A stretch of 64,000 bases of DNA from Sphagnum magellanicum (lineage: Eukaryota > Streptophyta > Sphagnopsida > Sphagnales > Sphagnaceae), in NCBI GenBank assembly GCA_021904315.1, contig CM038925.1:17362501-17426500 (forward strand). The letters are read 5' to 3'. Below, piece by piece: positions 11,945 to 24,806 of the stretch (position 1 is its first letter; every line of letters begins with the position of its first letter). The notes under the pieces are model-generated. The model had not been told where the DNA came from. It did not search any database and was given only the letters and a program-made list of their open reading frames with translations. Position numbers and translations under genes: made by a program.

Positions 11945-11951
11945 ATAAAAA
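11945..11951 (+). promoter_or_regulatory. Likely TATA box of the P450 gene
   Basis: ATAAAAA lies 64 bases before the ATG at 12015, a normal distance for a short plant 5' leader. A TGACGTC word (bZIP-type core) lies at 11963-11969, at or just after the expected transcription start. Function of either site is inferred from position only. Confidence 0.5.
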
Positions 11952-12014
11952 GAGACCATAGTTGACGTCGTTAGTTGTAGTTGCACAATCTTTCAAGAAA
12001 TTTTCAACTTGGAC

Positions 12015-13640
12015 ATGGAGTTTGTGTTTGATTTTTGCTTGCTAATTGTTGGCACAATTAGTGTGTTACTCTACCTTGCATGGTTCATTCCAAAGGGGGC
12101 ATCTCGACCTCCCGGTCCGCCCAATTGGCCTATAGTTGGATCTTTGTTTTATTTGGGCAAATCACTTCATCGTTCCACGGAAGAACTTGCAAAGAAGTAC
12201 GGACCAATAATGTACTTGCGCTTGGGATATTTGAATTACATTGTAATTTCAAATGCTGAAATGGCCTTTGAGGTGTTGAAGATCCATGATGCAGATTTTG
12301 CATCTAGACCTTTTTCAACCATAGGCAAACATTTGACTTTTGAATATTCTGATATTATCTTTTCACCATATGGAGACAATTGGCGCCTACTTCGCAAGAT
12401 ATGTGCTACGGAACTCCTCACACGAACAAGGCTCAAAACTTTTGAACTTGTGCGTCAAGAAGAGGTGGCATGTATGGTGGAGAACATTTTTAAACACAAC
12501 CAAGAAGGGAAACTCATGAAAATGAGACCTATTTTCCATCAACTAACTTACAATAACATGTGTCGCATGTTGTTTGGAAAACATCTTGATTGTAGTTTAA
12601 AAAAGGATTTTCATGATCTCATTGATTGTGTCATAGAAGTAGGAAATAAATTCAACATTAGTGATCTCATACCAATTTTGAAGCCATTTGATGTGCAAGG
12701 CATTGAAAAACACCTGAAACACATAAGAAATCGAATGGAAAACAGCCTTTCCAAAATTTTGAACGAATATCGAAACAAAAACAAAATGGTTGTTGACTCC
12801 ACTATGCCAAGTTTTGTTGAAACATTGTTGAATCATGATGGAAAACTTGGCGAAAGATCAATAATGGGAGTTTTGATGGTACGTACACACCATTATAGTT
12901 GATCCATTTTAACAAGATGTGTGTTACATTCCAAGTATGTTCATCAACATTGTGTTATGTATATTCTTTTAATTCATGGAATGTTCGTTTTTTTTTTATT
13001 ACAGGATATGCTTGCAGGAGCAGTGGACTCATCTTCACTCACCATGGAATGGGCATTATCAGAACTCATTCGCCACCCGAAAATTATGAAGAGGGCACAA
13101 GAAGAACTTGACATAGTCGTGGGTAGGACAAGGCCAGTGCTTATGTCAGATCTTCCCAATTTACTTTATTTACAAGCCATCATCAAAGAAACCTTTCGTT
13201 TATACCCTGCATTTCCATTAGGAGTCCCTCACTTTAATAGTAAAGATGTTCAAATTTTGAACTACAAAATTCCAGCAAACACAAATGTGTTGATAAATAT
13301 ATGGGCTATTGGCCGTGACCCAAAAATATGGAAAAAACCTTTAGAGTTTGATCCTGATCGATTTTCCAATTCCAATATCAATGTCGGAGGGTCGAATTAT
13401 AATCTACTACCATTTGGATCAGGTCGTCGACAATGCCCTGGTTTGGATCTTGCGCAACTCATGGTGCAACATAGTCTTGCAACAATTCTTCATGTGTTTG
13501 ATTGGTTTCCACAACCAGGCATTAAACTTGAAGACATGAACATGATGGAAACCTCTGGAGCAGTTTGTTCAAAAGTTGAAGAGTTAGTTGCAATTGCAAA
13601 GCCTCGTTTGCCATCCCAAATATATAAGCAATTCATTTAA
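12015..13640 (+). CDS. Cytochrome P450, CYP71 clan (A-type), 499 aa, two exons
   Basis: Exons are 12015-12878 and 13005-13640, split by a 126-bp phase-0 GT-AG intron (GTACGT donor, TTTTTTTATTACAG acceptor) just before the I-helix, where A-type plant P450s commonly have their single intron. A codon before the ATG is TTG, so 12015 is the first real start. The protein has an N-terminal ER anchor (about residues 3-24), the proline hinge PPGPP (32-36), WRLLR (123-127, C-helix), ETFR (350-353, K-helix ExxR), FDPDRF (about 403-408) and the haem loop PFGSGRRQCPG with Cys432. All are intact and the length is typical. A haem monooxygenase on the ER membrane using P450 reductase is therefore expected. 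The I-helix reads AGAVDSSS (292-299), with Ser where most have Thr. The LAGAVD style recalls CYP736/CYP750-like families, but I cannot fix family or substrate. Confidence 0.93.
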
Positions 13641-16600
13641 ATGTACCCAAGGCCATTAGGGTGTCTGTGTTCAAGAACATAAATACTTAAAATTATGTTC
13701 CATGTTCACCCATATATGCATGTTTTGTGGGGTTAGAACTTTTTTTGTCATACATTTAATGAAAACTAGTTATGTTAAATTTTAGAAACTTTTATTATTA
13801 TATGGAAAGATGGTTACAATAGTAGGGATAGACCTCTTAATTCTTTATTGTTGATAGACTCAAAGTGGTGTTATGAAAATTGATAATTTTGGGTTTGACC
13901 TTTAATGCCCTCTAAACCTTGCAATTTTTATAAACCCTTTTCAGTCAAAAATAAATTATATTTTGGACTTCATTCATCTTGGTCATTTTGTTCTACCTTC
14001 TATAAAACCATAGTAGTAATGAATCCAACTTGATAAGGATGCAAATGTTTTTTTCTTTTCAATGTCAATCATGGACATTCCACTTTTTAAGATATCTTTA
14101 AACCAATTTAGAACCACAAAGAAGGGAATTTAGCCCTCAACGGTTTTTAGTATTGGTTGTTGGAGTTCAACACTTTTAAGGATCCAAGGGCTTAGCAATG
14201 TGTGCACAACTTCTCCTCTTCTCTAAAAATTGAGTTTGTCCTTTTTTCGACCTTGATCTAAATCATCCTTGTCATACATTGCCTTACTATTATGCACATT
14301 TTTTCCTCAAGTCTCATGTTTTTAATCCATGCAAATAGACATTAGTGTTGTTTAAAAACCACAAAAAGATCAAATGCAATGAGTGTATGATAAAAAGTTG
14401 AAGTTTGAGCATGTGCAACAACTAATTAACTCCCTTGTGTAATGGAGTTCAAAAGTTACCTATAATGAATCATGAAGTCGTGATGCACAAGCTTGAACTT
14501 TGCCACTTGCAAGTAACCCCCAACTTTTAGTCTTTGAGGAATAATAATGTTGTTGCATGTGATGCATTGAAGATGACATGTTGGTGGAATGTTTTTGGAT
14601 TACTTCCATCATTAGGTTGCCCTATCATCTTTCTACCATGTATGCCTATAAAAAAAGGGTTATAATGTTCAATTATAAACTATATGCAAATGTATGAGAT
14701 TCTTAAAATAGGTTTTTGCCTAGTGGTAAATTAACAAAACTTATGCGCAATGAAATTATTAAAGTTGGACCTTTGAATTGTTTTGAGGACTCCTTTGTAG
14801 TAAATTGGCACTGAAATGTTGTTATAGCCTCAAAGGCTTGTGTCCAAGTGTGAAGAAACTAATAAGATCAAATGCAAATTTTTGCTTTGATTTGTTTTCT
14901 TGAATTGCTTTAATGAACTAATATTGTAGCCTAGGGTCAACTTCCACATTGACATTTAATGAATACCATAATACCTTTTTAGGTTTGGCAAAAATTAAAT
15001 TGATTTTGGAAATGGTGAACTCTCTAGAAATTATTTATTTGAAATCTTGAAATTTGAGAAAATTACAAAGGAGGGAAATTTTTTTTAATTGGTGGAAATT
15101 TGAGAGCTTTTTGTTAGGCCAATCCACTATGGCAAAACCTATATCCAATAATTGCAAAACATTTTTTTATCCCATAATTTTGTAAAACATTATTTCTCCC
15201 TATTTTTGTAGAAAAAAGTAATGGAAAATGTTGTAAATGTCTCATTATGTTAGTCTAAAGTCTAAAGAACCTACCAAAGAAATTGCCTATCATTTATTGC
15301 CAAAATTTCATAAATTATTTTTTCATTGCCAAAATGAAAATTAAAAATATATATATATTCGGTACTTGAGTGCCAAACTTGGAAAGATATTATCGTAATC
15401 ACCCATTAAATAAAAAATTAATTTCAATGTTTAAATGATTATTTGATGACCTAGGATGTTTAAATATTGCACATGACTTTTGCATGTGACCCATGCTTTT
15501 GACACGCAAATTGCAATGAGCTTTAAAGAAGAATTTCAAACTTTGAACTCAAGTTTATTAGACGGGTGAAAGCATGGTATTTTATACAAAAAAAGTTGAT
15601 GAAAAACTATCAAGTTCAAAAAGAGACAGTTTTTCATGAAAACACAAGAAAGTAGATTCAATTTTTACTTAAATTTCATATTGGAACCATGGTGCTTTCC
15701 ACTAGGTTTATATTAAGTTGAATACAATATTTGAAAAACTTTGGAATAATAAAAGTAGGGAACAAGCTTTTGAATTTGAGTGGCCAATTTGGTGTTCAAA
15801 AGTACTTTTTCACTAGCAAATTTAATGAAATAGATTTGTGTGAAGTTATAACATAAAAATCATTGTTTATTCAAAGGAAGGAAAATAAATAAAATTTACT
15901 TTCTCTTTGGTAGAATAACTTGACACATATTTCAAACAACTATGACATTGCAAAAAGTAAGCTTCAAAAGCTACTTACATTTTGAAAAGTCTACTTGAAA
16001 CCTTCTTTTACAAGGTAAAATTTAAAAATTAATTCATAATAGTGAAGAAGTATCTCATTTTCATCATTTAAGTAACAATATTAAATGTATAATAATTTAT
16101 GATGGGTTTTAGTCCTACTTCTTGTTAACTTGACAAGTAAATTGCCAAGGTAATTGAATTGTATACTTTACCATACTTTCACCCAAACTCTATTGAGGTG
16201 TGCACAAAACCTAAATTTTTCAAACAATGTTAATTTCACAATCTCCTCTTCATAATAATAGATAAGATTGCGGCACATTACAAAGTGTTGCTTATGGTTT
16301 TGTGTGCATATGTAAATGTAGATGCCCATAATTAGGGGAATGAAAATGGAAATATGGAGCTAATAAAATGATGAAATGGACAAGTCACAAACATAGGTGA
16401 AGAGTTACACGTGGTTAAGGATTTGAAATCAATGAAGTAGTATTGCAACAATGGTTTACAAATGTAATGTTTTAAGAATATTTCCTTGCATAAGCCTAAT
16501 GAGAAGATTAATAGGTTTAAGTGGTAGCCCTAGTGTGAACATGTTTAGGACTTTTAGTGTGTGGGATATTAATTTCTTGGAAGAACAAGGGGCCGACAAA

Positions 16601-18650
16601 TATAAAGTAGATAGGTAGGCCTAAATAGGTAGGTAAACAATTAGATCCCATTTTTTTTTGGTCACAAGTTTTTTTTATTGGCTAATTGTTGTTATAAAAT
16701 TTGAAATGGAAGTTTCATGTCAAAGGTTGTTAACACAATTAAATGTGGAACTTATTACAATGATGAGAATGATTGGGTCATTCAAAACCTCCTACTCCAA
16801 TCAAGTTTGATGAACCTAAAGGTCATGTTCAATTCAAAGGAAATAGATTAGGCCAATCAAGGAACTTGCAAAAGGATTGAATGTTTGGTGAGGCACACAT
16901 CACTTGTGATTTTTTTTTGGCCATGCCTTTATATGATGATAACCTTTTTTAGGTTTGTTATTAAATGCAAATTTTAAAAAAAGAAAGTTGCATGAATTTG
17001 TTAGCATTTTATGTAATTCAAAGATGTGTTTTCAAAGATATTTTAAAAATTCTATGTTTCGTTTTTAAAACTGATAATAATTTCAAATCATAACCATTTT
17101 TTTTATTTTACATTTTTTTTTCTTATATGATAACTACAAATTTTCTTCACACATCATGTACATTTTACCCCATTTATGTGTGGCAAAGGACTTTTGAAAT
17201 TCTAAAATTATGAATCAATTTTGAAATTTTTTTTGAATTTTTTAAGTTTTACAATTCCACATATCTTAGGGTATGATGGTTTTTTTATGTGGTTAATAGG
17301 TCTTTGTCCTCGTAATTTTTTCCCATCAAATGTTATTTATTATATGAGTCCTTTGATAATCTTTTGCAAAATTGACTCATGTCTAATGCATTCTTATTCA
17401 CTTTTAGAAGTTTGAAATCAAAATTTATAATTTATAATTTCATCAAATGGATTTTTGGTTTGAATTCCTTAACATCCATATGAATGAAAAAATAATAACT
17501 TGCCATGATTTCCATGCTTTTAAATGGCAAAACATAAATATTTATCAAATTTTTACCGTTTTTCTTTGGGGTCCCATGCCTTTTTTGGCTTGTTGGATTG
17601 TGACTACACCCTTTTGCACAAATTTATTTGTTAAAAATAGTAAAATTTTTGGGTGGTTGTTGATTACAAATTGAATATCCTTTGTATTTTTTGTTACAGT
17701 ACAAAATTTGTTCAAAGGTTGTATAAAAACCATATTAGAGTATCCCATTACTTTATTTAGTTCATAACATTGGACATATGTTTGCCAAAAATCTAGTTCT
17801 AGTGCATTAACATTATCTTTGATATTTTGAAAGATCCAACTATCTTTCATAAAGGATGTCTAATAAAAATCATCTGTCATGATAACATTAACACCATCAA
17901 AAAAAAAATTTGAATGTGTTTTATAAACCTTAGCCTATTATCTATAACATTAAACATTATAACACCAATGATTGATATTTCATTTATCATGAAAAGTTAT
18001 AATTGTTCATATCGACATCTAAACCTATTTAATGAATCTAATGATAAGTTTGGTAAACTAAATAAAGATTGTTGAACAAACATGTTCGATGCTAAATGTA
18101 TTGTTAAACCATTAATATTGAAGGCAACTTTACTTATTGATGGCATAAGTAAAGCCTTATTTTTGTTAAGTCAAAAAATATGTATTCATTGTATAATCAT
18201 AATAATCCTTGAATTATGAGTTTTAATGTAAAGTTTTACTAGTTCCAACACCTCCTGTCAAAAATATTCATATTAATGTACCAAAGTACAATTATTTTCT
18301 ATGCACAACATCATCAAATATCAATCTTTGCTTTACATTTAATTGTCTAAGTAAATTATAATATTCAAATGCTTCCATCATTATGGAATATGATGATTTT
18401 GTGAAATTTTCATTTTTAAAAAAATGTGATTTCTAGTTTGATCCGTTATGTGATTGAATGACAAAGTCAAATTGTAAATAATAATGTTCAATATTGATAT
18501 TTGTTACAGGAATTATAGGATGTGGATCATTTACTTCATTATCTATATTGTTAGTCCAAATATTAATTGAATGTAATGGTTTTTATTTTGAACCTATTGA
18601 ATCATCCATTTATTTTGTATTTGGATATGGCATTTGATAGTTGAAACTAG
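13641..18650. other. Long AT-rich intergenic stretch, no gene seen
   Basis: The first ~300 bases are the 3' flank of the P450, with AATAAA-like words (about 13950). Beyond this I found no ORF with a recognisable domain. A 101-codon minus-strand ORF (17850-17545) has no motif I know. TAGGTAGG words cluster at 16605-16632. Many T and A runs suggest old decayed transposons. Confidence 0.5.
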
Positions 18651-18654
18651 ATAT

Positions 18655-18985
18655 AATTTTTAGTTTAATTTCAATTCACTTTTAGATAACTCCTAATTAA
18701 ATTTTAATTCACTGACAATTGACTTTTAGTTAAGTCCCAATTGATTTCTAATTAAATCCTACTTCACTTTTAATTAAGTCCTACTTCATTTCTAATTAAT
18801 TCTTAATTCACTTCTAACTAACCCATAATTCATTTCTAATTAACCCTTATTTCACTTTCAATTAATTTCCAATTAACTTTTGGTTCACTCTTAATTAATT
18901 TTTAATTCACTTTTAATTCAATTTAAGTTCATTCTTAGTTAAGTTTTAATTCATTTTCAATTGGGTTTTAGTTCATTCATAGTTC
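18655..18985 (+). repeat. ~22-bp degenerate tandem repeat, about 15 copies
   Basis: Units such as TTTCTAATTAAATCCTACTTCA and CTTTTAATTAAGTCCTACTTCA follow each other with little interruption, each made of two similar ~11-base halves. The array is diverged. It is followed directly by a short GGGCGCACAT repeat (about 18988-19020). Confidence 0.85.
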
Positions 18986-19024
18986 ACACATGGGTGCACA
19001 TGGGCGCACATGGGCGAAAATGGG

Positions 19025-20450
19025 CCACATGTAAATTGAAAATTTCTTGAAAATCTTCTTTGAACTAGGTGCCAAATGGGTATAAATAAAAGTAAAATTC
19101 CCCATCACCTTTAATTTGTTCAACATTAGTTTTGGGTGCGTTTTTTTGTTATAGCCTTATTCTATTTTTATTTCTCTTTTACAACAAAATCTTGTTGGAT
19201 TTTTGTTTTACACGTGTCATGTTTTTGTTTTTATTTCTTATTTCACAATCTGGATTTGGGGTTAGGCTTGCCATTGTTCTCGCCTTAGTTTAAAAAATCC
19301 CATAGTCTTGGTTGTTTTCGTGTTCATGACAAATATAATAAAACTTGTTATCTAGAGTAATTTTCAATATCTTTCTTTCTCTAATAATTTTGGATATATT
19401 ATTTTTTGAAATCTTACTTTTTTAATGTTATAAAAAGAACTAAAGTGGTTCAATTGATTTAATGCAACCAATGATTTTAACACAAAAGCACATTCTTCAA
19501 AAGGAAAAAATGTTTATAAATTGAAATGGTTGAGATGAATGATATAATGTTAAAGAAAACACAAGTAAGTAGCAAGTTGAGCAACCATGTGTTAGGCATT
19601 AAAAAAAACATTACCTAACTTTTGAATCTTTATATTTGCATCTACATTATTTGTGATGCATTTTTTATGATAGAATGTAATTATGATGTTATTGATTTAT
19701 CTAATTTTGTGATATATGATGTGCAATATGTTGCAATTTCATATGGATCTAAGATAAATTGAATATATGTATTTGTAAATCACAAATGAGCATCACATAT
19801 ATTAAATGCATTAGCTTTTATGTTTTAAGAGAACATTGGAGGACCAAGTTGTTGAATCATTACAAATAAAATTTTCCATAACCTTTCAAAATAATCAAAT
19901 GAATTACGTAAACCTTTCAAATCTCATAACTTAAATATGATTTGAAGATATTATTTAAATGTGGTTTATTTCATATTTGATAGATTTAAAAAGTTTTAGC
20001 ACAATTCTTATTTTCGTATTTGCACCCAACTAGAACCTATGACTTTTTGGATGAAAAGAATTAGCAACTTTAAAAAAAGGTTTAAAATATTTGTTGAAAA
20101 ATCTTTAGATTTATGAATTAATTCTCATTGAGCTATTTGTTGATATGAAAAACCTTCAGAAAATTGTCGAAGTTATTCATAAATTAATGTTGGAAAATTT
20201 AGCTCCTTTGAATGTTTTGTTTTAAATAAACTTAAAAGGTGAAATTTTTGATTCGGAGAACCAGAAAACATGGTATTTTCATAATCCATTATTTTTGGAG
20301 CATTTAAAAAATTATTTATCATTGAATTTGTTGATGTATAATGTATTTTTTCATTATCAAAGTCAAAATTATTAGATGATGCATTATTATAACTAGGAAT
20401 TCGATATTCTGAATTTATATGCACAACAAACAAACTTGAACAACAATAAC
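19025..20450. other. AT-rich intergenic, nothing recognised
   Basis: No open frame with recognisable content. A 100-codon minus ORF (20475-20173) runs into the inverted repeat at 20451 and has no domain. Confidence 0.45.
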
Positions 20451-20785
20451 CTTGGGTGGTACCACTAAGAACCACCTCAAGGAATGGTTAAAGAATAAAA
20501 AACAACCAAGATCTCAAATCATGTTTCAAATTTGTGTTCCTAATTAAAAAAATCTAAGGAAAATAATTGTTACATTCTTGAACTTTTTTTTTTAATGGAA
20601 TGATTAAGAACATGAAAATACATATTATTCTTAATATTATTGAAATTTCAAAATCTATGGAACCTAATAAATGTACTCATTAAAAAAAGTTATGAAAATA
20701 TTCATTTAAATGTTTCTTATGATTTTTCAAAGTTCAATGGATCCAAGAAAATCAAAGTGTGACCTTCCTAGTGGTACCACCCAAG
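20451..20785. mobile_element. 335-bp candidate MITE with perfect 17-bp inverted ends
   Basis: CTTGGGTGGTACCACTA at 20451-20467 is exactly repeated in inverse at 20769-20785, and the match continues inward with one difference (AGAA against GGAA). The arm itself holds the palindrome GGTGGTACCACC. The interior is AT-rich and non-coding. I see no convincing target duplication next to the arms (ATAAC on the left, AATGT on the right), so the superfamily is open. Confidence 0.6.
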
Positions 20786-22575
20786 AATGTGTTTGTCAGT
20801 TTGTCAATTGATGATGAATGGTAGCATTCAAATCTTTGTATAATGGTGTTTCAATTAAATCTTTTAAAGTGACCATCACCATATTTGAATAAACATTTTT
20901 TAACAAATATAATATTTGTATTCAAAACGTCATTTAAGAAACACACCTATTGTTACACTATCATGTAGTAATTATGGTAATATTGATTGAATTTGATCCA
21001 CATTTGCAAGGACATAAATAACACTACCATGCATTTCATATTACCCGTACCCTTGGAGTTAACAAATTTTCACAGAAGTAAAACATGTTGAAATAAGATG
21101 TTTTTTTAATGGTGTTAATTTTTAGACTGATGGAATGATTTTGTTTTTCAAACATATATTTGGTACTTGATATAAATGTAGTTTATTTTCATTAATATTA
21201 TGTAAAAATTTTGTACATATGTATGATGTTGAGCTGGTTTTATTTGAATTTGAAAGTATGTAAAAAGGTTTTTTGATAATTAATTTGAAAAACATCTAAG
21301 TTGTTTTTAAAAACATAACCTTTCACAATTAAAACATGGAATTATGGGAACATTTTGGATTCATTTATTATAACTATCAATATATATTAAATTATATGTT
21401 TTTCAAAATATTAACATTATGTTCTATTTCATTTTACTGAACTTGTCATCTATGAAAGATTCCTGTGATTTTTTAGTATATATATATTTTTTTCATGTGA
21501 TTCATAATTTGTGATCTGGGTTTTTAAATATTTGGAAACATGTGAATTCATATGTTTTTGCATAATAAGTTAGATTTGAACAAATTTTTAATACTTTAAA
21601 AATATTATTGTCATAAAGTGCCTAATCAATTTTTTATTTTTATTTTTTATGTTGCATTAAGCTCAACAATTAGATGAAAATGTTCCATTTGAATTTTGGG
21701 AATTTTTAAAACTCTGGTAAGGGAAATTGAAGTGAATGGATTAGACAATATCTCATTTATATGAAAATTTGTGTTGTTTTTCAAAAAAATTGTAAGTATC
21801 GAATACGATTTTCAAAATGTCCATTAATGTGGAGTTAACTTTTTCATTCTAGTATAAACATTAAACTTGTTGCAATAATTGAACAAGAGGTTGTTGCACC
21901 ATTAATTTTGAAAGAGATGGAAAATCATTTAAATCTATGATAACTTTGGGATCATTAATTTGAAAAGTAGGCAAATAATTAAATAGAGCATTAAAATGTT
22001 GAATTGGTTCAAAATGTTGAAAATTTTACACTATATGTAAGGGGATAAATTGAAAATCCATGCCACATTGAGACATAATGCATTTTGATATTTTATTCCA
22101 AGTGTAAATAAACATTTAATATAGATATTCAACTATTTAAAATATTGTTGTGAAATCTCCCCCACAAACCTCCCATACTAGCACATGATGTCATTTTTGT
22201 CACATATTGATGTTCATTTATGACCATGCCTTGATGCAAATCAAACAAAAAACTTGAATTTAATTCTCCAATACAAAATTGTTGGGCTTTTTTTGTATTC
22301 AATAATAAACATTGATTTATGTGTGCCATGTTATTTTGCTTCAATTGAAAAGATGATAAATATTATCCAATAAATAAAATACATAATAATAAAAAATTGC
22401 TTATTTTATATTTGTATGTTGAAATTAGATGAAAACCATATCAATGCAATACATGTTCAAATGATGAATCATCAAGATTTAATAAAAGTGTTTCCATTAT
22501 TATGAACTTTAATTCAATGGAAATTTATATAAACACATTCAAAAAAGATAAAATCAATGATTCATTCAAAATTAT
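20786..22575. other. AT-rich intergenic, nothing recognised
   Basis: T- and A-rich sequence with short ORFs only. No RNA gene or repeat with clear period was seen. Confidence 0.45.
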
Positions 22576-22579
22576 TTAC

Positions 22580-22900
22580 ATTTTTTGGGAAAAACATTTT
22601 GCATTGAAAAACTCTTTATATTGAAAAAAATTTTGAACAAAAAAAATTACTTGAATTGAAAAATTGTTAACATTGAAAAAAATTTTGAACAAAAAAAATT
22701 ACTTGAATTGAAAAATTGTTAACATTGAAAAAACGTTAAACTAAAAAATGCATTCAAAATTTTGCCTGCATTGAAATTTTATTTTTTCAAAAACTATTTA
22801 CATTGAAAATTTCTTGCATTGAAAAATTTCTTATATTGAAAAATTATTTGCATTGAAAATTTTGCTTGCATTAAAAAAAAAATTATTGAAAAATTGCTTC
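22580..22900 (+). repeat. CATTGAAAA-rich repeat region
   Basis: The words TTGAAAAA and CATTGAAAA recur about every 20-30 bases. Within it a ~53-bp unit (ATTTTGAACAAAAAAAATTA, then CTTGAATTGAAAAATTGTTA) is repeated almost exactly at about 22628 and 22681. Confidence 0.8.
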
Positions 22901-24470
22901 ACCTACAAAAATGTTGGATTTAAAATTATTTTGGGCAGTTGGTGTAAAATTGATGTATGAAAACTTTCCTTTTCCTTTAGGAAAAAAACTATGAATGATT
23001 ATATAATAAGGGTTATTGAAACCAAAAATTTAATATAATTTTTTTTCACATATATAGAATATTCATATATTAAAGGTAACTATAGAAAGGTAAACCCTAA
23101 ACCCTATTAACAACCTTAAGGTCTAAGAGGGTTTTTGTTTAGAAATTGCTTTCAATTCATCAAAATCAAGCTTTCACACTACACTAGACATTATTGTTAG
23201 GAATAATTGCCAAAGGAACAACTAAACTCTTGCTTTTCAAACTAATTTTTGCTTATGGGATAAATTATTGGATGTCTTCCTGAAAGCCAACAAAGGTAGA
23301 TATGGGTGAGAATTGAAATTTACCATGAATGAAATTGAAATGAGGAGTTGAACTTGTTTTGGAAGAGATAAATCCAAGAATTTAGATTCTATCATATGCA
23401 CAACTACTTCAAGCCATTTGCCTTCAATAGTTAATAACACAAGTTCATCATTAATTGTAATGGAACCATGAAAAAACCTAATTTTTGAACCATTGATTTT
23501 GAATGATAAACATTACAATGAACACCACCCGTTGGAGAAATGATGACATCCGTTACATGACAATTTTTCACATATTTTTTGAAATGGAGGCATAGCTAAG
23601 TTATCTATGAACAACACTCCAATTATTTGAAAAAAAAGACAACATGTTAAAACAAAAAGGTAAATGAAAATGAACATAAACAAAGGTAAATGTGGAAAAA
23701 GGTGGATCAATCAAGAAATAAATAAAAATGTGCACACACATACACATGATATGTAAGCAAAAAAAATGAAATGCATAACAAATGCATAACAAAAGACATT
23801 TTGGAAATATAATAATTAAAAAAATAAATACTGAAAGAAAAAAAGAAGGAAAAAAAAAGTCATTCAAACATGAAAAAAAAAACATTACACACCCTTATTT
23901 CAAACCATTTATCTTTTTCATTTCTTATTCATTTTGAGTGATTTAAAAAGCTATAAGTGTGAAATTTGAAGCTCTAAAAATGATTTTGGAAGTGCAAAAA
24001 CATTAAACTAATATATATACATCTTAAACTTTAAAATAAAAATCATTTTTTTGTGTGCTTAAACCTTACATTCACCCCCCTTACTTCCATAAGCCATATT
24101 TTGTTCATTTTAGAACCAACTCCAATGATTGTTGTGACATTATATGTGCCAAGAAAAGGGCTACAAAACATTTCAATGTTCAAAAGCCATGGACCAATGT
24201 GGAGAAAGCTATAAAACTTTATTTGTAAATGTTTTTCACATTTTTTTAACCTTACTATGTTAAAGCTACAATATGTACTTCTTTGAACAAACACATTCCA
24301 AACATTTTATCACATATTTTTTACCCAAAGAGGAATTCCAATGAACTACATAAAGACAACTTTTTCACTCTTAATAACAACATTGTACTATATGTTTAAT
24401 ATGCAATGGAGCATGGATTTTTAAAAAAAAACAATTCCAGTGAAGAAAAGTCATCTCAATGTAATTTTAT
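22901..24470. other. AT-rich intergenic, nothing recognised
   Basis: Minus-strand ORFs at 23885-23513 are Phe/Leu-rich translations of T runs, not genes. Confidence 0.45.
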
Positions 24471-24489
24471 TTTCTATAGACCATTCTAA

Positions 24490-24790
24490 TAGAAAAAATT
24501 ATGTGACCAACCGGCTTTCCCCTCCTCAAGGAGAGAATAATCAAATGGTTGTTTGTGTTTTTTTTTCATTAAAATCAAGTGGCCATTTGATTACCCTCTT
24601 CTAAAAGAGAAGAGTCTCCTCCTTGGGAAAAGGAAAATCCAATGGCCATTCGATCCTCCTTAATGTCCAAGCAAGGGGGGGGAAAAAAAAAATTGAAAAA
24701 AAAATGTAGAGGAAAATCAAGAAACCACCTAATTCTCATGTTTATATAGGAAGAGGAGAATCAAGCAACCACTTGATTCTCCTGAGTGCT
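24490..24790. repeat. Repeated ATCAA(G/A)TGG words with a perfect 12-bp hairpin
   Basis: Variants of AATCAAGTGGCCATTTGATT and GGAGAATCAAG occur in both orientations across ~300 bases. At 24754-24765 and 24772-24783, AGGAGAATCAAG and its exact complement flank a 6-base loop. This looks like a decayed foldback element. Its position, just beyond the 3' end of the minus-strand PPR pseudogene, is probably coincidental. Confidence 0.55.
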
Positions 24791-24806
24791 TGGGCAAAAG
24801 TTTAAT

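Noticed and set aside
23513-23885. Hydrophobic minus-strand ORFs suggesting a membrane protein
   Set aside because: The hydrophobicity results from A runs on the plus strand; no start context or conserved residue.
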